This document shows, one piece after another, positions 28,649 through 36,916 of a DNA stretch of 64,000 bases (the stretch's first letter is position 1; the number at the start of each line of letters is the position of its first letter). Origin of the DNA: Streptomyces sp. TLI_171 (GTDB taxonomy: Bacteria; Actinomycetota; Actinomycetes; Streptomycetales; Streptomycetaceae). Under the pieces are notes generated by a model. That model did no database searches. It was not told the origin of the DNA and saw nothing but the letters and a program-made list of their open reading frames with translations. Location of the stretch: positions 7,777,001-7,841,000 of the forward strand of contig NZ_RAPS01000001.1 of NCBI RefSeq assembly GCF_003610255.1, in the 5' to 3' direction. Position numbers and translations under genes: made by a program.

Positions 28649-28665
28649 TTAGGAAACTTTCCTAA
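28649..28665. promoter_or_regulatory. Palindromic operator upstream of the chitosanase gene
   Basis: TTAGGAAACTTTCCTAA is a perfect 8+1+8 palindrome 41 bp before the chitosanase start codon. AGGAAA/TTTCCT palindromes upstream of actinomycete chitosanase genes have been described as targets of the ROK-family repressor CsnR; the match here is from memory of that family. No ROK regulator gene is in the window. Confidence 0.75.
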
Positions 28666-28706
28666 TTCATGTGACGCCCGATCCCGTCCCCCACACGAGG
28701 AGTGGC

Positions 28707-29987
28707 ATGTCCTTCACCCGATCCGCCCGCGGCACCGCCGTCGCCGTCGCGGCCGCCGCCACCGGCGGCCTGCTGGCCGCCGCGATCGGCACCACCCCGG
28801 CGACCGCCGCCGGCACCAACCTCGCGCTGAACCGCCCCGTCACCGTCTCCTCGACCGAATCCAGCAGCTACCCCGGCACCAAGGCCGTCGACGGCTCCGG
28901 CACCACCCGCTGGGCGAGCACCGAGGGCGTCGACAACCAGTGGATCCGGATCGACCTCGGCACCGGCACCGCCGTCAACCGCGTGGTGCTCAAGTGGGAG
29001 GCCGCCTACGCCAAGGCGTACCGGATCGAGCTCTCCGACGACGGCTCCAGCTGGCGCCAGGTCTACTCGACCACCGGCGGGGACGGCGGCACCGACGACC
29101 TCGCGGTCAGCGGCACCGGCCGCTACCTGCGGGTCTACGGCACGCAGCGCGGCACCGCGTACGGCTACTCGCTCTGGGAGGTCGAGGCGTACGGGTCCGG
29201 CGGCGCCACCCCGACCCCGTCGCCCAGCCCCAGCTCCTCCACCAGCCCGTCGCCGTCGCCCAGCCCGAGCTCGTCTCCCACCGCCCACGTCAACCTCGAC
29301 GACCCGGCGAAGAAGGAGATCGCGATGAAGCTGGTCTCCAGCGCCGAGAACTCCTCGCTCGACTGGCGGGCCCAGTTCTCCTACATCGAGGACATCAACG
29401 ACGGCCGCGGCTACACCGCGGGCATCATCGGGTTCTGCTCCGGCACCGGCGACATGCTCGACCTGGTCGAGGCGTACACGGCGAAGAACCCGAACAACGT
29501 GCTCGCCCCGTACCTGCCCGCGCTCCGCTCCGTCAACGGCACCAGTTCCCACCAGGGCCTGGATCCCGGCTTCCCCGCGGCCTGGCGGCAGGCCGCCACC
29601 GACCCGGTCTTCACCCAGACCCAGGAGGCCGAGCGCGACCGGGTCTACTTCGACCCGGCCGTCGCCCAGGGCAAGGCCGACGGCCTGCGCGCCCTCGGCC
29701 AGTTCGCCTACTACGACGCCGCGGTGATGCACGGCCCGGACGGTCTCGTCTCCATCCGCAAGGCGGCGCTCGCCAAGGCCAAGCCGCCGGCCCAGGGCGG
29801 CAACGAGACCACGTACCTCAATGCCTTCCTCGACGCGCGGGAGGCCGAGATGCGCAAGGAGGAGGCGCACAGCGACACCACCCGGGTCAGCACCGAGCAG
29901 CGGAAGTTCCTCAACGAGGGCAACCTCGACCTGACCCCGCCGCTGTCCTGGAGCGTCTACGGGGACCCGTACACCCTCAACTCCTGA
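28707..29987 (+). CDS. Secreted GH46 chitosanase with N-terminal F5/8-type C domain
   Basis: 426 residues. Signal peptide MSFTRSARGTAVAVAAAATG and following, cleaved near PATAAGT (about 35). A discoidin-like domain spans 36-163 (NQWIRIDLGTGTAV, AYAKAYRIELSDDGSSW, GTQRGTAYGYSLWEVEAYG), then a Pro/Ser linker. The catalytic domain at 196-426 matches the streptomycete CsnN174 type throughout, with the acid E214 in SSAENSSLDW and base D232 in EDINDGRGYT. It cleaves chitosan by inversion. ATG at 28707 follows GAGGAGTGGC. The classic single-domain enzymes lack the discoidin module. A CsnR-like palindrome lies upstream and a hairpin downstream. Confidence 0.94.
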   Translation: MSFTRSARGTAVAVAAAATGGLLAAAIGTTPATAAGTNLALNRPVTVSSTESSSYPGTKAVDGSGTTRWASTEGVDNQWIRIDLGTGTAVNRVVLKWEAAYAKAYRIELSDDGSSWRQVYSTTGGDGGTDDLAVSGTGRYLRVYGTQRGTAYGYSLWEVEAYGSGGATPTPSPSPSSSTSPSPSPSPSSSPTAHVNLDDPAKKEIAMKLVSSAENSSLDWRAQFSYIEDINDGRGYTAGIIGFCSGTGDMLDLVEAYTAKNPNNVLAPYLPALRSVNGTSSHQGLDPGFPAAWRQAATDPVFTQTQEAERDRVYFDPAVAQGKADGLRALGQFAYYDAAVMHGPDGLVSIRKAALAKAKPPAQGGNETTYLNAFLDAREAEMRKEEAHSDTTRVSTEQRKFLNEGNLDLTPPLSWSVYGDPYTLNS

Positions 29988-30002
29988 TCCCGAAGGCCCA
30001 CC

Positions 30003-30050
30003 GGCCCCTCCTTCCGCGCCCCGCCGCAACGCGGCCCGGAAGGAGGGGCC
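30003..30050 (+). terminator. Hairpin after the chitosanase gene
   Basis: 14-bp perfect stem GGCCCCTCCTTCCG / CGGAAGGAGGGGCC with extra CCGC/GCGG pairing in the loop, 15 bp after the stop codon. Confidence 0.85.
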
Positions 30051-30267
30051 CTGCCACGCGCCGACTCGCCGTCGGGGACCGGGTGATCCGCGGGACCGGG
30101 CAACGACGAGGGGTTTCCCGGATGCCTGCGCCGGCCCGAGGTGGCGACCATTGCGGTGTGACGATCAGCCCGGGGCGAGTGCGCGTTCCAGCGCCCCGGG
30201 GCGCGAACGCCGAAGCGGAGGGCAGGGAAGTCCAGCACCATCCGCACCCTCCTGAAGGACGTACCGC

Positions 30268-31233
30268 ATGCCCGACAGCCCTCACCGCGTCCGGAGGGTC
30301 CTGGCGACCGCGGCCGCACCCGGGCGCTTCGGCGCCGTACTGGACCGGATCGGCACGGAGGTTGCCGCGCTCGGCGAACGGGGCCGTCCCGCCGACTACA
30401 TCCCGCTGCTGGCCGGGGCCGATCCCCGGCGGTTCGGCATGGCCGTCGCCGAACCGGACGGAACGGTATACGGCGTCGGCGACTGGCGGGAGCCCTTCTC
30501 CACGCAGTCCATCACCAAGGTCTTCGCGCTGGCCCTGGTGCTCGCGCTGGAGGGCGCGGAGATCTGGCGGCGCGTGGGCCGCGAGCCCTCCGGCAATCCC
30601 TTCAACTCCCTGGTGCAGCTGGAGTACGAGAACGGCGTACCGCGCAACCCGTTCATCAACGCCGGCGCCCTGGTGGTCACCGACCGGCTGCAGACGCTGA
30701 CCGGGCACGCGGCCGGCCGGGTGCGGGACCTCCTGCGCGAGGAGAGCGGCAATTCGGACGTCGACTTCGTGCCGGAGGTCGCCGCCTCCGAGGCCACCCA
30801 CGGCGACCGCAACGCCGCCCTGGCCCACTTCATGGCCTCCTACGGCAACATCACCAATCCGGTTCCGCACCTGCTGGCGGCCTACTTCAGCCAGTGCTCG
30901 ATCGCGGCCTCCTGCGCGGACCTGGCGCTGGCCGCGGGCTTCCTGGCCCGGCGCGGCGTCCGTGCCAACGGCTCGGTGCTGCTGACCCGCAGTCAGACCA
31001 AACAGGTCAACGCCGTCATGCTCACCTGCGGCACCTACGACGCGGCCGGGGAGTTCGCCCACCGGGTGGGGCTTCCGGGCAAGAGCGGCGTCGGCGGGGG
31101 AATCGTCGCGGTCGTGCCCGGGGTGTGCACGCTGTGCGTGTGGAGCCCCGGCCTCGACCGGCACGGCAACTCGGTGGCCGGCGTGTGGGCGCTGGACCGC
31201 TTCACCACCCTCACCGGTCTGTCGGTCTTCTGA
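30268..31233 (+). CDS. glsA: Glutaminase
   Basis: 321 residues, the usual length for bacterial glutaminase A, which hydrolyses glutamine to glutamate and ammonia in the cytosol. The catalytic S81-x-x-K84 is in FSTQSITKVFAL. Other conserved parts are PSGNPFNSLVQLE, PRNPFINAGAL, the ALAHFMASYGNI helix and GLPGKSGVGGGI near the C-terminus. ATG at 30268 follows GAAGGACGTACCGC. Stands alone between chitosanase and protease genes. With aspartate ammonia-lyase further right it belongs to amino-acid nitrogen release. Confidence 0.93.
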   Translation: MPDSPHRVRRVLATAAAPGRFGAVLDRIGTEVAALGERGRPADYIPLLAGADPRRFGMAVAEPDGTVYGVGDWREPFSTQSITKVFALALVLALEGAEIWRRVGREPSGNPFNSLVQLEYENGVPRNPFINAGALVVTDRLQTLTGHAAGRVRDLLREESGNSDVDFVPEVAASEATHGDRNAALAHFMASYGNITNPVPHLLAAYFSQCSIAASCADLALAAGFLARRGVRANGSVLLTRSQTKQVNAVMLTCGTYDAAGEFAHRVGLPGKSGVGGGIVAVVPGVCTLCVWSPGLDRHGNSVAGVWALDRFTTLTGLSVF

Positions 31234-31300
31234 CGGGGCCCCGGCCGCAGGGGCGAGCCGGAAGGGCCCGTGCGCGGCACGCCGGACGACGCTTCTCCTG

Positions 31301-31339
31301 CCTGCGGTCGGCCACGCCCCAACGTGGGCCGACCGCAGG
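31301..31339 (+). terminator. Hairpin after glsA
   Basis: 13-bp stem CCTGCGGTCGGCC / GGCCGACCGCAGG, loop 13 bases, 68 bp after the glutaminase stop codon. Confidence 0.75.
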
Positions 31340-31375
31340 TCCGCCGCCCCCTGGTACCCCGCGGGAATGCGGCAG

Positions 31376-31419
31376 TTCCTGTCGCCGGGTCCGTCCCACG
31401 ACGGGCCCGGCGACAGGAA
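31376..31419 (-). terminator. Hairpin after the leftward M4 protease gene
   Basis: Stem TTCCTGTCGCCGGG / CCCGGCGACAGGAA, continued inside by CCGTC/GACGG after one mismatch, 27 bp beyond the protease stop codon. Confidence 0.8.
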
Positions 31420-31445
31420 TCACTGGTGGCGGAGCAGGTTCCGGG

Positions 31446-33641
31446 TCAGCCGACGGAGACGTCGTCGACGAGGAAGACGGTGGCCAGGTAGGCGTCCTCG
31501 GCGCCGGCGAACTCCAGCGTCACCGCTCGGCCCTTGTAGGCGGACAGGTCGACGGTCTTCTGGACGTATCCGGAGCCGGCGTTGGCGTTGGAGTAGGTGG
31601 CGAGGGTAGTGCCGTTGACGTTGACCTTGAGGGTGTCGTAGGCGGTGGCGCCGGACTCCTGGGTGCTGACCTTCAGCCAGAAGGTGAGCTTGGGGCTGCC
31701 GGTGGACGGCACCGCGATGTTCGACTGCGAGAGGGACTCGATGGCGGAGGCGCCGTAGCCCATCATCCAGGCGTACCAGGAGCCGCCGTGCGCGGGCTGG
31801 AGGGTGGAGTTGGTGATGTCGTCGTCGCTCTGGGTCCAGCCGGTGGTGCCCTGTTCGAAGGTGCCGTTGGTCAGCGCGTTGCCGGTGGGGGTCGACGACG
31901 ACGAGGGGGAAGGGCTGGCGGACGTCGACGGGGAGGGGCTGGTGGACGTGGAGGTGGAGGGCGACGGGGTGGGGCTGGCGGTGCCGGGGTCGGGCAGTGC
32001 GGTGCCGACGCTGACGGCGGCCCACGCCTTGGAGACGAGGTACCGCTCCTGGGAGTTGGCGCCGTACAGGTCGGCGGCGGCCTGCAGGGTGGCGGTGCGG
32101 GCCGAGGAGTAGGTGGTGGTGGAGGTCATGTAGGTGGTCAACGCGCGGTACCAGACGGCGGCGGCCTTGTCCTTGCCGATGCCGGTGAAGGTGTCGTTGT
32201 TGCAGGTGGTCCCGTTGTGGGCGCGTCCGCCGATGGTCTTGGCCCCGGTGCCCTCGGCGGCGAGGTAGAAGAAGTGGTTGCCGATGCCGGAGGAGTAGTG
32301 GACGTCCACCGATCCGGCGCTGGAGCTCCAGCAGCCCAGACTGCTGCCGTCGGCGGCGGGGTTGTCCATGCGGCGCATGTAGCCGCCCGACATGTTGAGC
32401 TTCTCGCCGATGTAGTAGTCGCCGGGATCGCCGGCGTTGTTGGCGTAGAACTCGACCATGGTGCCGAAGATGTCGGAGGTGGCCTCGTTCAGGCCCCCGG
32501 ACTCGCCGGAGTAGTTGAGGTTCGCGGTGGCGGCGGTGACACCGTGGCTCATCTCGTGGCCGGCCACGTCGAGCGCGGTGACCGGGGTGTTGGAGTTCTG
32601 CGAGGAGCCGTCGCCGAAGGCCATGCAGAAGCAGGAGTCGTCGTAGAAGGCGTTCAGCAGGCTCGTATCGACGTGCACGTACGCCGGGGCGCCCTTGCCG
32701 TCGTTGCGGATGCCGGATCGGTTGAACGAGTCCTTGTAGTAGTCCCAGGTCTTGGCGAGGCCGTAGGAGGCGTCCACCGCCGCGCTCTCCCGGCTCGACG
32801 TGGTGCCGGTGCCCCAGGAGTTGCTGGACTTGCTGAAGGTCCGGGCGTTCTGCTTCGGGTTGGACTGCGAGCTGTTGTAGGAGTCGTAGACGATGGTCCC
32901 GCCGTGCGCCGCGTCGGTGAGGGTGTATCCGGTGCCGGACTGGGTGGTCTCGATGGAGACCTGGCCGACGGTGACGCCGTTGCCGGTGCCCGTGACGCCC
33001 TGCTGCAGCTCGTACTGGTCCAGCGGTGCGCCGCTGGACGCGTCCACGACCACCGCCTCGCGCGAGGCCGGTCCGGAGTCACCGTCGCCGGTGACGGTGG
33101 AGCGGTAGGCGAGGACCGGCACCTTGCCGACCGCGTACACCACCAGGGTGCTGGCGCCCGCGGTGTCGGCCTTCGCGTTCCTGACGTGCTTGGCGTGCTT
33201 GACGGCCGCGGTCGAGGCGTCGCCCGGGCTGAGCTTCGGCGTGGTGCTCGCCATCCTGATCGCGCCCGGGTGGGCCTGGTCGGAGCTGGTGGCCCGGCCG
33301 TCCCTGCCGTAGTGGACGACCAGGTCGCCGCCGATGACCGGCAGTCCGCGGAAGCTGCGGTCGTAGCGCACGTGCCGGGCGCCGTCGGTGTCGACCAGCA
33401 CGTCCTTGGCCGTCAGCCGCTCGTCGGGCCCGAAGCCCAGCGACCTGGCGACGGTGGGGGCCTCCCCGTCGGCGGTGCGCAGCGCCTCGGCCCGGGCGTC
33501 GGCGCTCATGGCCCGGAACCCGGCGCCGGGTCGGGTGGCGGAGCTGTCGGCGGCCGCGGTGGACTGGGTGGCCACCACGGTCACGGTGCCCAGGGCGAGG
33601 GCCGCCGCGACGGCAGCGGCAAGGGCGTTCTTGCGGGGCAT
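31446..33641 (-). CDS. Secreted M4 (thermolysin-like) metalloprotease with C-terminal jelly-roll domain
   Basis: 731 residues. A signal peptide (residues 1 to about 31) is followed by an FTP/PepSY-type propeptide to about 225. The catalytic domain carries zinc ligands H362-E-M-S-H366 in VAGHEMSHGVTAA and E386 in GGLNEATSD. A Ser/Thr/Pro linker of about 40 residues (TSTSTSPSPSTSASPS) leads to a C-terminal beta-sandwich module beginning NALTNGTFEQGTTGWTQSDD, a galactose-binding-like fold that may bind substrate or cell wall. ATG at 33641 follows GGAAGGATCGTC. Divergent from a LuxR ATPase regulator gene 175 bp away, which may control it. Confidence 0.92.
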   Translation of the reverse strand: MPRKNALAAAVAAALALGTVTVVATQSTAAADSSATRPGAGFRAMSADARAEALRTADGEAPTVARSLGFGPDERLTAKDVLVDTDGARHVRYDRSFRGLPVIGGDLVVHYGRDGRATSSDQAHPGAIRMASTTPKLSPGDASTAAVKHAKHVRNAKADTAGASTLVVYAVGKVPVLAYRSTVTGDGDSGPASREAVVVDASSGAPLDQYELQQGVTGTGNGVTVGQVSIETTQSGTGYTLTDAAHGGTIVYDSYNSSQSNPKQNARTFSKSSNSWGTGTTSSRESAAVDASYGLAKTWDYYKDSFNRSGIRNDGKGAPAYVHVDTSLLNAFYDDSCFCMAFGDGSSQNSNTPVTALDVAGHEMSHGVTAATANLNYSGESGGLNEATSDIFGTMVEFYANNAGDPGDYYIGEKLNMSGGYMRRMDNPAADGSSLGCWSSSAGSVDVHYSSGIGNHFFYLAAEGTGAKTIGGRAHNGTTCNNDTFTGIGKDKAAAVWYRALTTYMTSTTTYSSARTATLQAAADLYGANSQERYLVSKAWAAVSVGTALPDPGTASPTPSPSTSTSTSPSPSTSASPSPSSSSTPTGNALTNGTFEQGTTGWTQSDDDITNSTLQPAHGGSWYAWMMGYGASAIESLSQSNIAVPSTGSPKLTFWLKVSTQESGATAYDTLKVNVNGTTLATYSNANAGSGYVQKTVDLSAYKGRAVTLEFAGAEDAYLATVFLVDDVSVG

Positions 33642-33816
33642 GACGATCCTTCCGCCGAGCCCGGTTGGGGGAAAGCTGCAGGACGACACGGGGGTGGGGG
33701 TGTTCGGCAGCAGTCGGCTCGGCTGTGGCCATGAGGCTAGGGAAGGAGGGGGACGGCCGAAATCAGGGCAACCCCTTGTCCTGGCGCAGAGGGCGCGGTT
33801 GGCGCACGATGGCCCG

Positions 33817-36621
33817 ATGCCAGACTCCGCAATGCAGTTGGGTGGGTTCCGGGAACCCGTGGGTCCTGTGGTGCCGACGGTCCCGGACGACCTGCCCCGC
33901 ACCCCCCGGGTGGTGCTGTTCGGGCCGCCCGGGATCGGCAAGACCACCGCAGCCGGCGCCCTGGGGCAGCGCCTTGGCCTGCCCGTGCTGCGGCTGGCTC
34001 CGGGGCCCCACGACGCCCCGGTCCCGTACGCCGGGCTGCTCGAACTCGCCCTGGTCCTTCAACCGCTGGCCGCCGCCCGGGAACTCGCGCTGGCCATCGA
34101 CGAGGCCTCCGGCACGGCCGGCCCCCCTGACGGCACGGGACCCGCCCTGCGGCTGCGCCGGCTGACCGCCGCCGCGCTGCGGGACGCCCCGCCCCTGACG
34201 CTCCTGGTGGACAACGCCCACTGGCTGGACGGGGCCAGCGCGGCCGTCCTCGGCTGGGCGCTGCGCCTGACTCCGGACCTGCCGGTCATCGCGGTCGAAC
34301 GCACCTGGCGCCGCGGGGGAGAGGACCACTGGAGCGGCGAGGACGCGCAGGCGGTACGCGTCCCCGCGCTGACCGGCCCTCAGATCGCCGCCCTGCTCTC
34401 GCCCTACCGGCCCACCCTCCGTGACGTGACCCGGATCCACCGCCGCAGCGGCGGGAACCCGGCCCTGGCCCTGGCCCTGGCCGCGGACGGCGCCGCCGCC
34501 GCACCGCCCGGCCGGGGTGACGAGGACGACCGGGCCCTGCCCCCGACGGCCCGCCGGCTGGTGCGCGAGTGGCTGGGCACCGTGTCCGGCGACGTCCAGG
34601 AGCTGCTGACCTTCGCCGCGCTCGACGACCACCCCGACCGCGAACTCCTGGCCCGTCTCGCCGGCCCCGCCGCCGGGCGCCTCCTGGCCGAGGCCGAAGC
34701 CGCAGGACTCGTGGACGCCGACCGGCCCGACGCGACGGTGCACTTCACCGCCACCGCCATCGGCGCCGAACTCACAGCCCGACTCCCGGACGCCGACCGC
34801 CGACACCGGCACGCACAACTGGCCGAAGCCAGCCACGACAGCCTGCGCCGCGACCGGCACACCGCCTTGGCGTCCGACCCCGACGACCCGCACGCAGCAC
34901 GCAGCGCGGCCCGCGCCGCCGAGAGCGCCCGGCTGCGCGGCGAACACGCGCTCGCCGCCGAACTCTCCCTCCGCGCCGCCGAACTCACGCCCCGCACGGA
35001 CGCCGGCCTGCTCGTCGAACGGGCGCTGACCGCCGCCCGCGACGCCGCGCACTACGGCGACCTCGACCGCAGCCGGGCCGCCGCCCGCCTGGTCCTGCGC
35101 CAGGACACCAGCCCCGCACAACGCGTCGACACGCTCATCGCCGTCATCGACGCGAGCGGACGGCACCTGATCGAAGCGGACCACCTGTTCGCCGACGCCC
35201 TCCAGGCGACAGGCGGACGGCCCGACCTGACCGCGCAGATCCTCATCCGCCGGTCCGTCTGGGCCAACGTCAACGAAGGCGATCCCCGCCGGGCCTGCCG
35301 GCTGGCCGAACAGGCCGCCACTCTTGCCGCGGCCGCCGACGACACCGCCACCGCCGCCATGGCCCTCACCATGCAGGCCCGTATCCAACGCATCCTCGGC
35401 CACCCCGAAACGGAGACCACACTCGCCCGCGCCCTGTCCCTGCCACGGGCCGACACCATCCCCGCCAACGCCACACCCCAGCACCTCTCCGCCCGGCACG
35501 CCCTCTTCGACGACCGCCCCGACCAGGCCCGCAGCGCACTGCTTCCGCTGCTCGTCGAAGCCGAACGCGCAGCGGACGCCGAAGCCACCGTGGACATCCT
35601 GCGCAGCCTCGCCGAGACCGAACTCCGCGCCGGACGCTGCACCCGGGCCCTCGACCACGCCCGCCGCGCCCAGGCCCTGACCGACCGCACCGCCCTCTCC
35701 CTCGCCCCGGCCTGCTACACCTCGGCCCTCGTGGAGGGGACCGCCAGGAGCACCGACACCGCCCTCGCGCACGCCCGCCGCGGCGCCGACACCGCCCGTC
35801 AGGAGGACAACAAGGTCTTCCTCTCCCGCAACCTCTTCGCCCTCGGACACCTCCTCCTGGCCACCGGCCGGCCCAAGGAAGCCCTGGACGCCCTGGAGGA
35901 AGTCCGCGCGCTGGAGGACGAGCAGCAGGTCCGCGACCCCTCCGTCCTGCGGTGGCACCCCGACCTCGCCGAGGCCCTCATCGCCCTCGGCCACCTCGAC
36001 CGGGCCGAGGACCTGCTGAGTGCCACCCACCGCACCGCCATCGAACTCGGCCGAACCTCCGTCCTGCCCGCACTCGAACGCGCCCGGGCACTCCTGGACG
36101 CCGCCCGGGGCGACTACGACACGGCCGCCCGGCGCCTCACCGAAGCCGCCGGCCTCCTGCACCACCTGCCCCTCGAACGCGCCCGGACCCTGCTGGCCCT
36201 CAGCCACACCGAACGACGCGGCCGCCGCCGCGCGGCCGCCCGCTCCGCCGCCCAAGCCGCTGCCCACCTGTTCACCACCCACCGAGCCGACCCCTGGGCC
36301 GACACCGCAGCCCACACCCTGCACCGCCTGGAACACAGCCCCGCAGAAGGCAGCCCCGGCATCCGTCTCACCTCCGCCGAACAACGCTGCGCCCAACTCG
36401 CCGCCGACGGGGCGAGCAACCGCGACATCGCCGCCGCCCTCACCGTCAGCGTCAAGACGGTCGAGGCCACCCTGACCCGGGTCTACCGAAAGCTCGGCGT
36501 GCACTCGCGCGTCCAACTCGCCCGGGCGGTCCACGCCGCCGTACGGTCCGCCGCCGGACACGGGCCGGCCGCTCTGTGCCGTGACGAACCGGTTTTGCAC
36601 GACGAGCGGCCAGGGAGCTGA
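33817..36621 (+). CDS. Large ATP-binding LuxR-family transcriptional regulator
   Basis: 934 residues of the LAL/STAND type. P-loop FGPPGIGKTT at about 35-44, Walker B LTLLVDNAHWLDG near 127-139, a long helical TPR-like core with many Ala/Arg repeats, and a C-terminal LuxR helix-turn-helix GASNRDIAAALTVSVKTVEA followed by KLGVHSRVQLARAVH. ATG at 33817 is the first of two closely spaced starts (the second at 33832); the upstream binding site is weak. Divergent from the M4 protease gene and 295 bp upstream of the mannanase gene, so either may be a target. Confidence 0.9.
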   Translation: MPDSAMQLGGFREPVGPVVPTVPDDLPRTPRVVLFGPPGIGKTTAAGALGQRLGLPVLRLAPGPHDAPVPYAGLLELALVLQPLAAARELALAIDEASGTAGPPDGTGPALRLRRLTAAALRDAPPLTLLVDNAHWLDGASAAVLGWALRLTPDLPVIAVERTWRRGGEDHWSGEDAQAVRVPALTGPQIAALLSPYRPTLRDVTRIHRRSGGNPALALALAADGAAAAPPGRGDEDDRALPPTARRLVREWLGTVSGDVQELLTFAALDDHPDRELLARLAGPAAGRLLAEAEAAGLVDADRPDATVHFTATAIGAELTARLPDADRRHRHAQLAEASHDSLRRDRHTALASDPDDPHAARSAARAAESARLRGEHALAAELSLRAAELTPRTDAGLLVERALTAARDAAHYGDLDRSRAAARLVLRQDTSPAQRVDTLIAVIDASGRHLIEADHLFADALQATGGRPDLTAQILIRRSVWANVNEGDPRRACRLAEQAATLAAAADDTATAAMALTMQARIQRILGHPETETTLARALSLPRADTIPANATPQHLSARHALFDDRPDQARSALLPLLVEAERAADAEATVDILRSLAETELRAGRCTRALDHARRAQALTDRTALSLAPACYTSALVEGTARSTDTALAHARRGADTARQEDNKVFLSRNLFALGHLLLATGRPKEALDALEEVRALEDEQQVRDPSVLRWHPDLAEALIALGHLDRAEDLLSATHRTAIELGRTSVLPALERARALLDAARGDYDTAARRLTEAAGLLHHLPLERARTLLALSHTERRGRRRAAARSAAQAAAHLFTTHRADPWADTAAHTLHRLEHSPAEGSPGIRLTSAEQRCAQLAADGASNRDIAAALTVSVKTVEATLTRVYRKLGVHSRVQLARAVHAAVRSAAGHGPAALCRDEPVLHDERPGS

Positions 36622-36751
36622 CGAGCAGCCAATGTCGCCGGTGTCTGCTTCCTGATCAGCTCATCCTTGGCGGCAACCGCTCGCCGAGGGTCGGCCTAAT
36701 CGGTTAAGTGCAAGGTGTTGACCGGGGGTTGGCGGCGTGTCAGTATCCCGC

Positions 36752-36765
36752 TGACAACGTTGCCA
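36752..36765. promoter_or_regulatory. LacI-type operator-like palindrome upstream of the mannanase gene
   Basis: TGACAACGTTGCCA: a palindrome centred on CAACGTTG with one mismatched outer pair, 151 bp upstream of the mannanase start codon. CAACGTTG-centred sites are typical of LacI-family sugar repressors. It differs from the GCGC-centred sites upstream of the GH16 gene. Confidence 0.5.
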
Positions 36766-36916
36766 GGGCCGGTGGTTGTCGGCCGTTGCGGCTCCGTCGA
36801 TCCCGGCCCGCCCGCGCTCCCTCCATCAGCCACCCGGGCCGCCGCGCCCCCTCGCGGCGGCCCGTGGCGGGTGCCGGGCAGGCCGTGTTCCCCACCCCCC
36901 CACCCAGAGGAGAGTC

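Noticed and set aside
30894..33734. A 946-codon plus-strand frame across the protease gene
   Set aside because: Antisense to the M4 protease, whose catalytic motifs are clear; the plus-strand translation is repetitive.
33763..36600. A 945-codon minus-strand frame
   Set aside because: Antisense to the LuxR regulator with P-loop and helix-turn-helix; composition is typical of a shadow frame.
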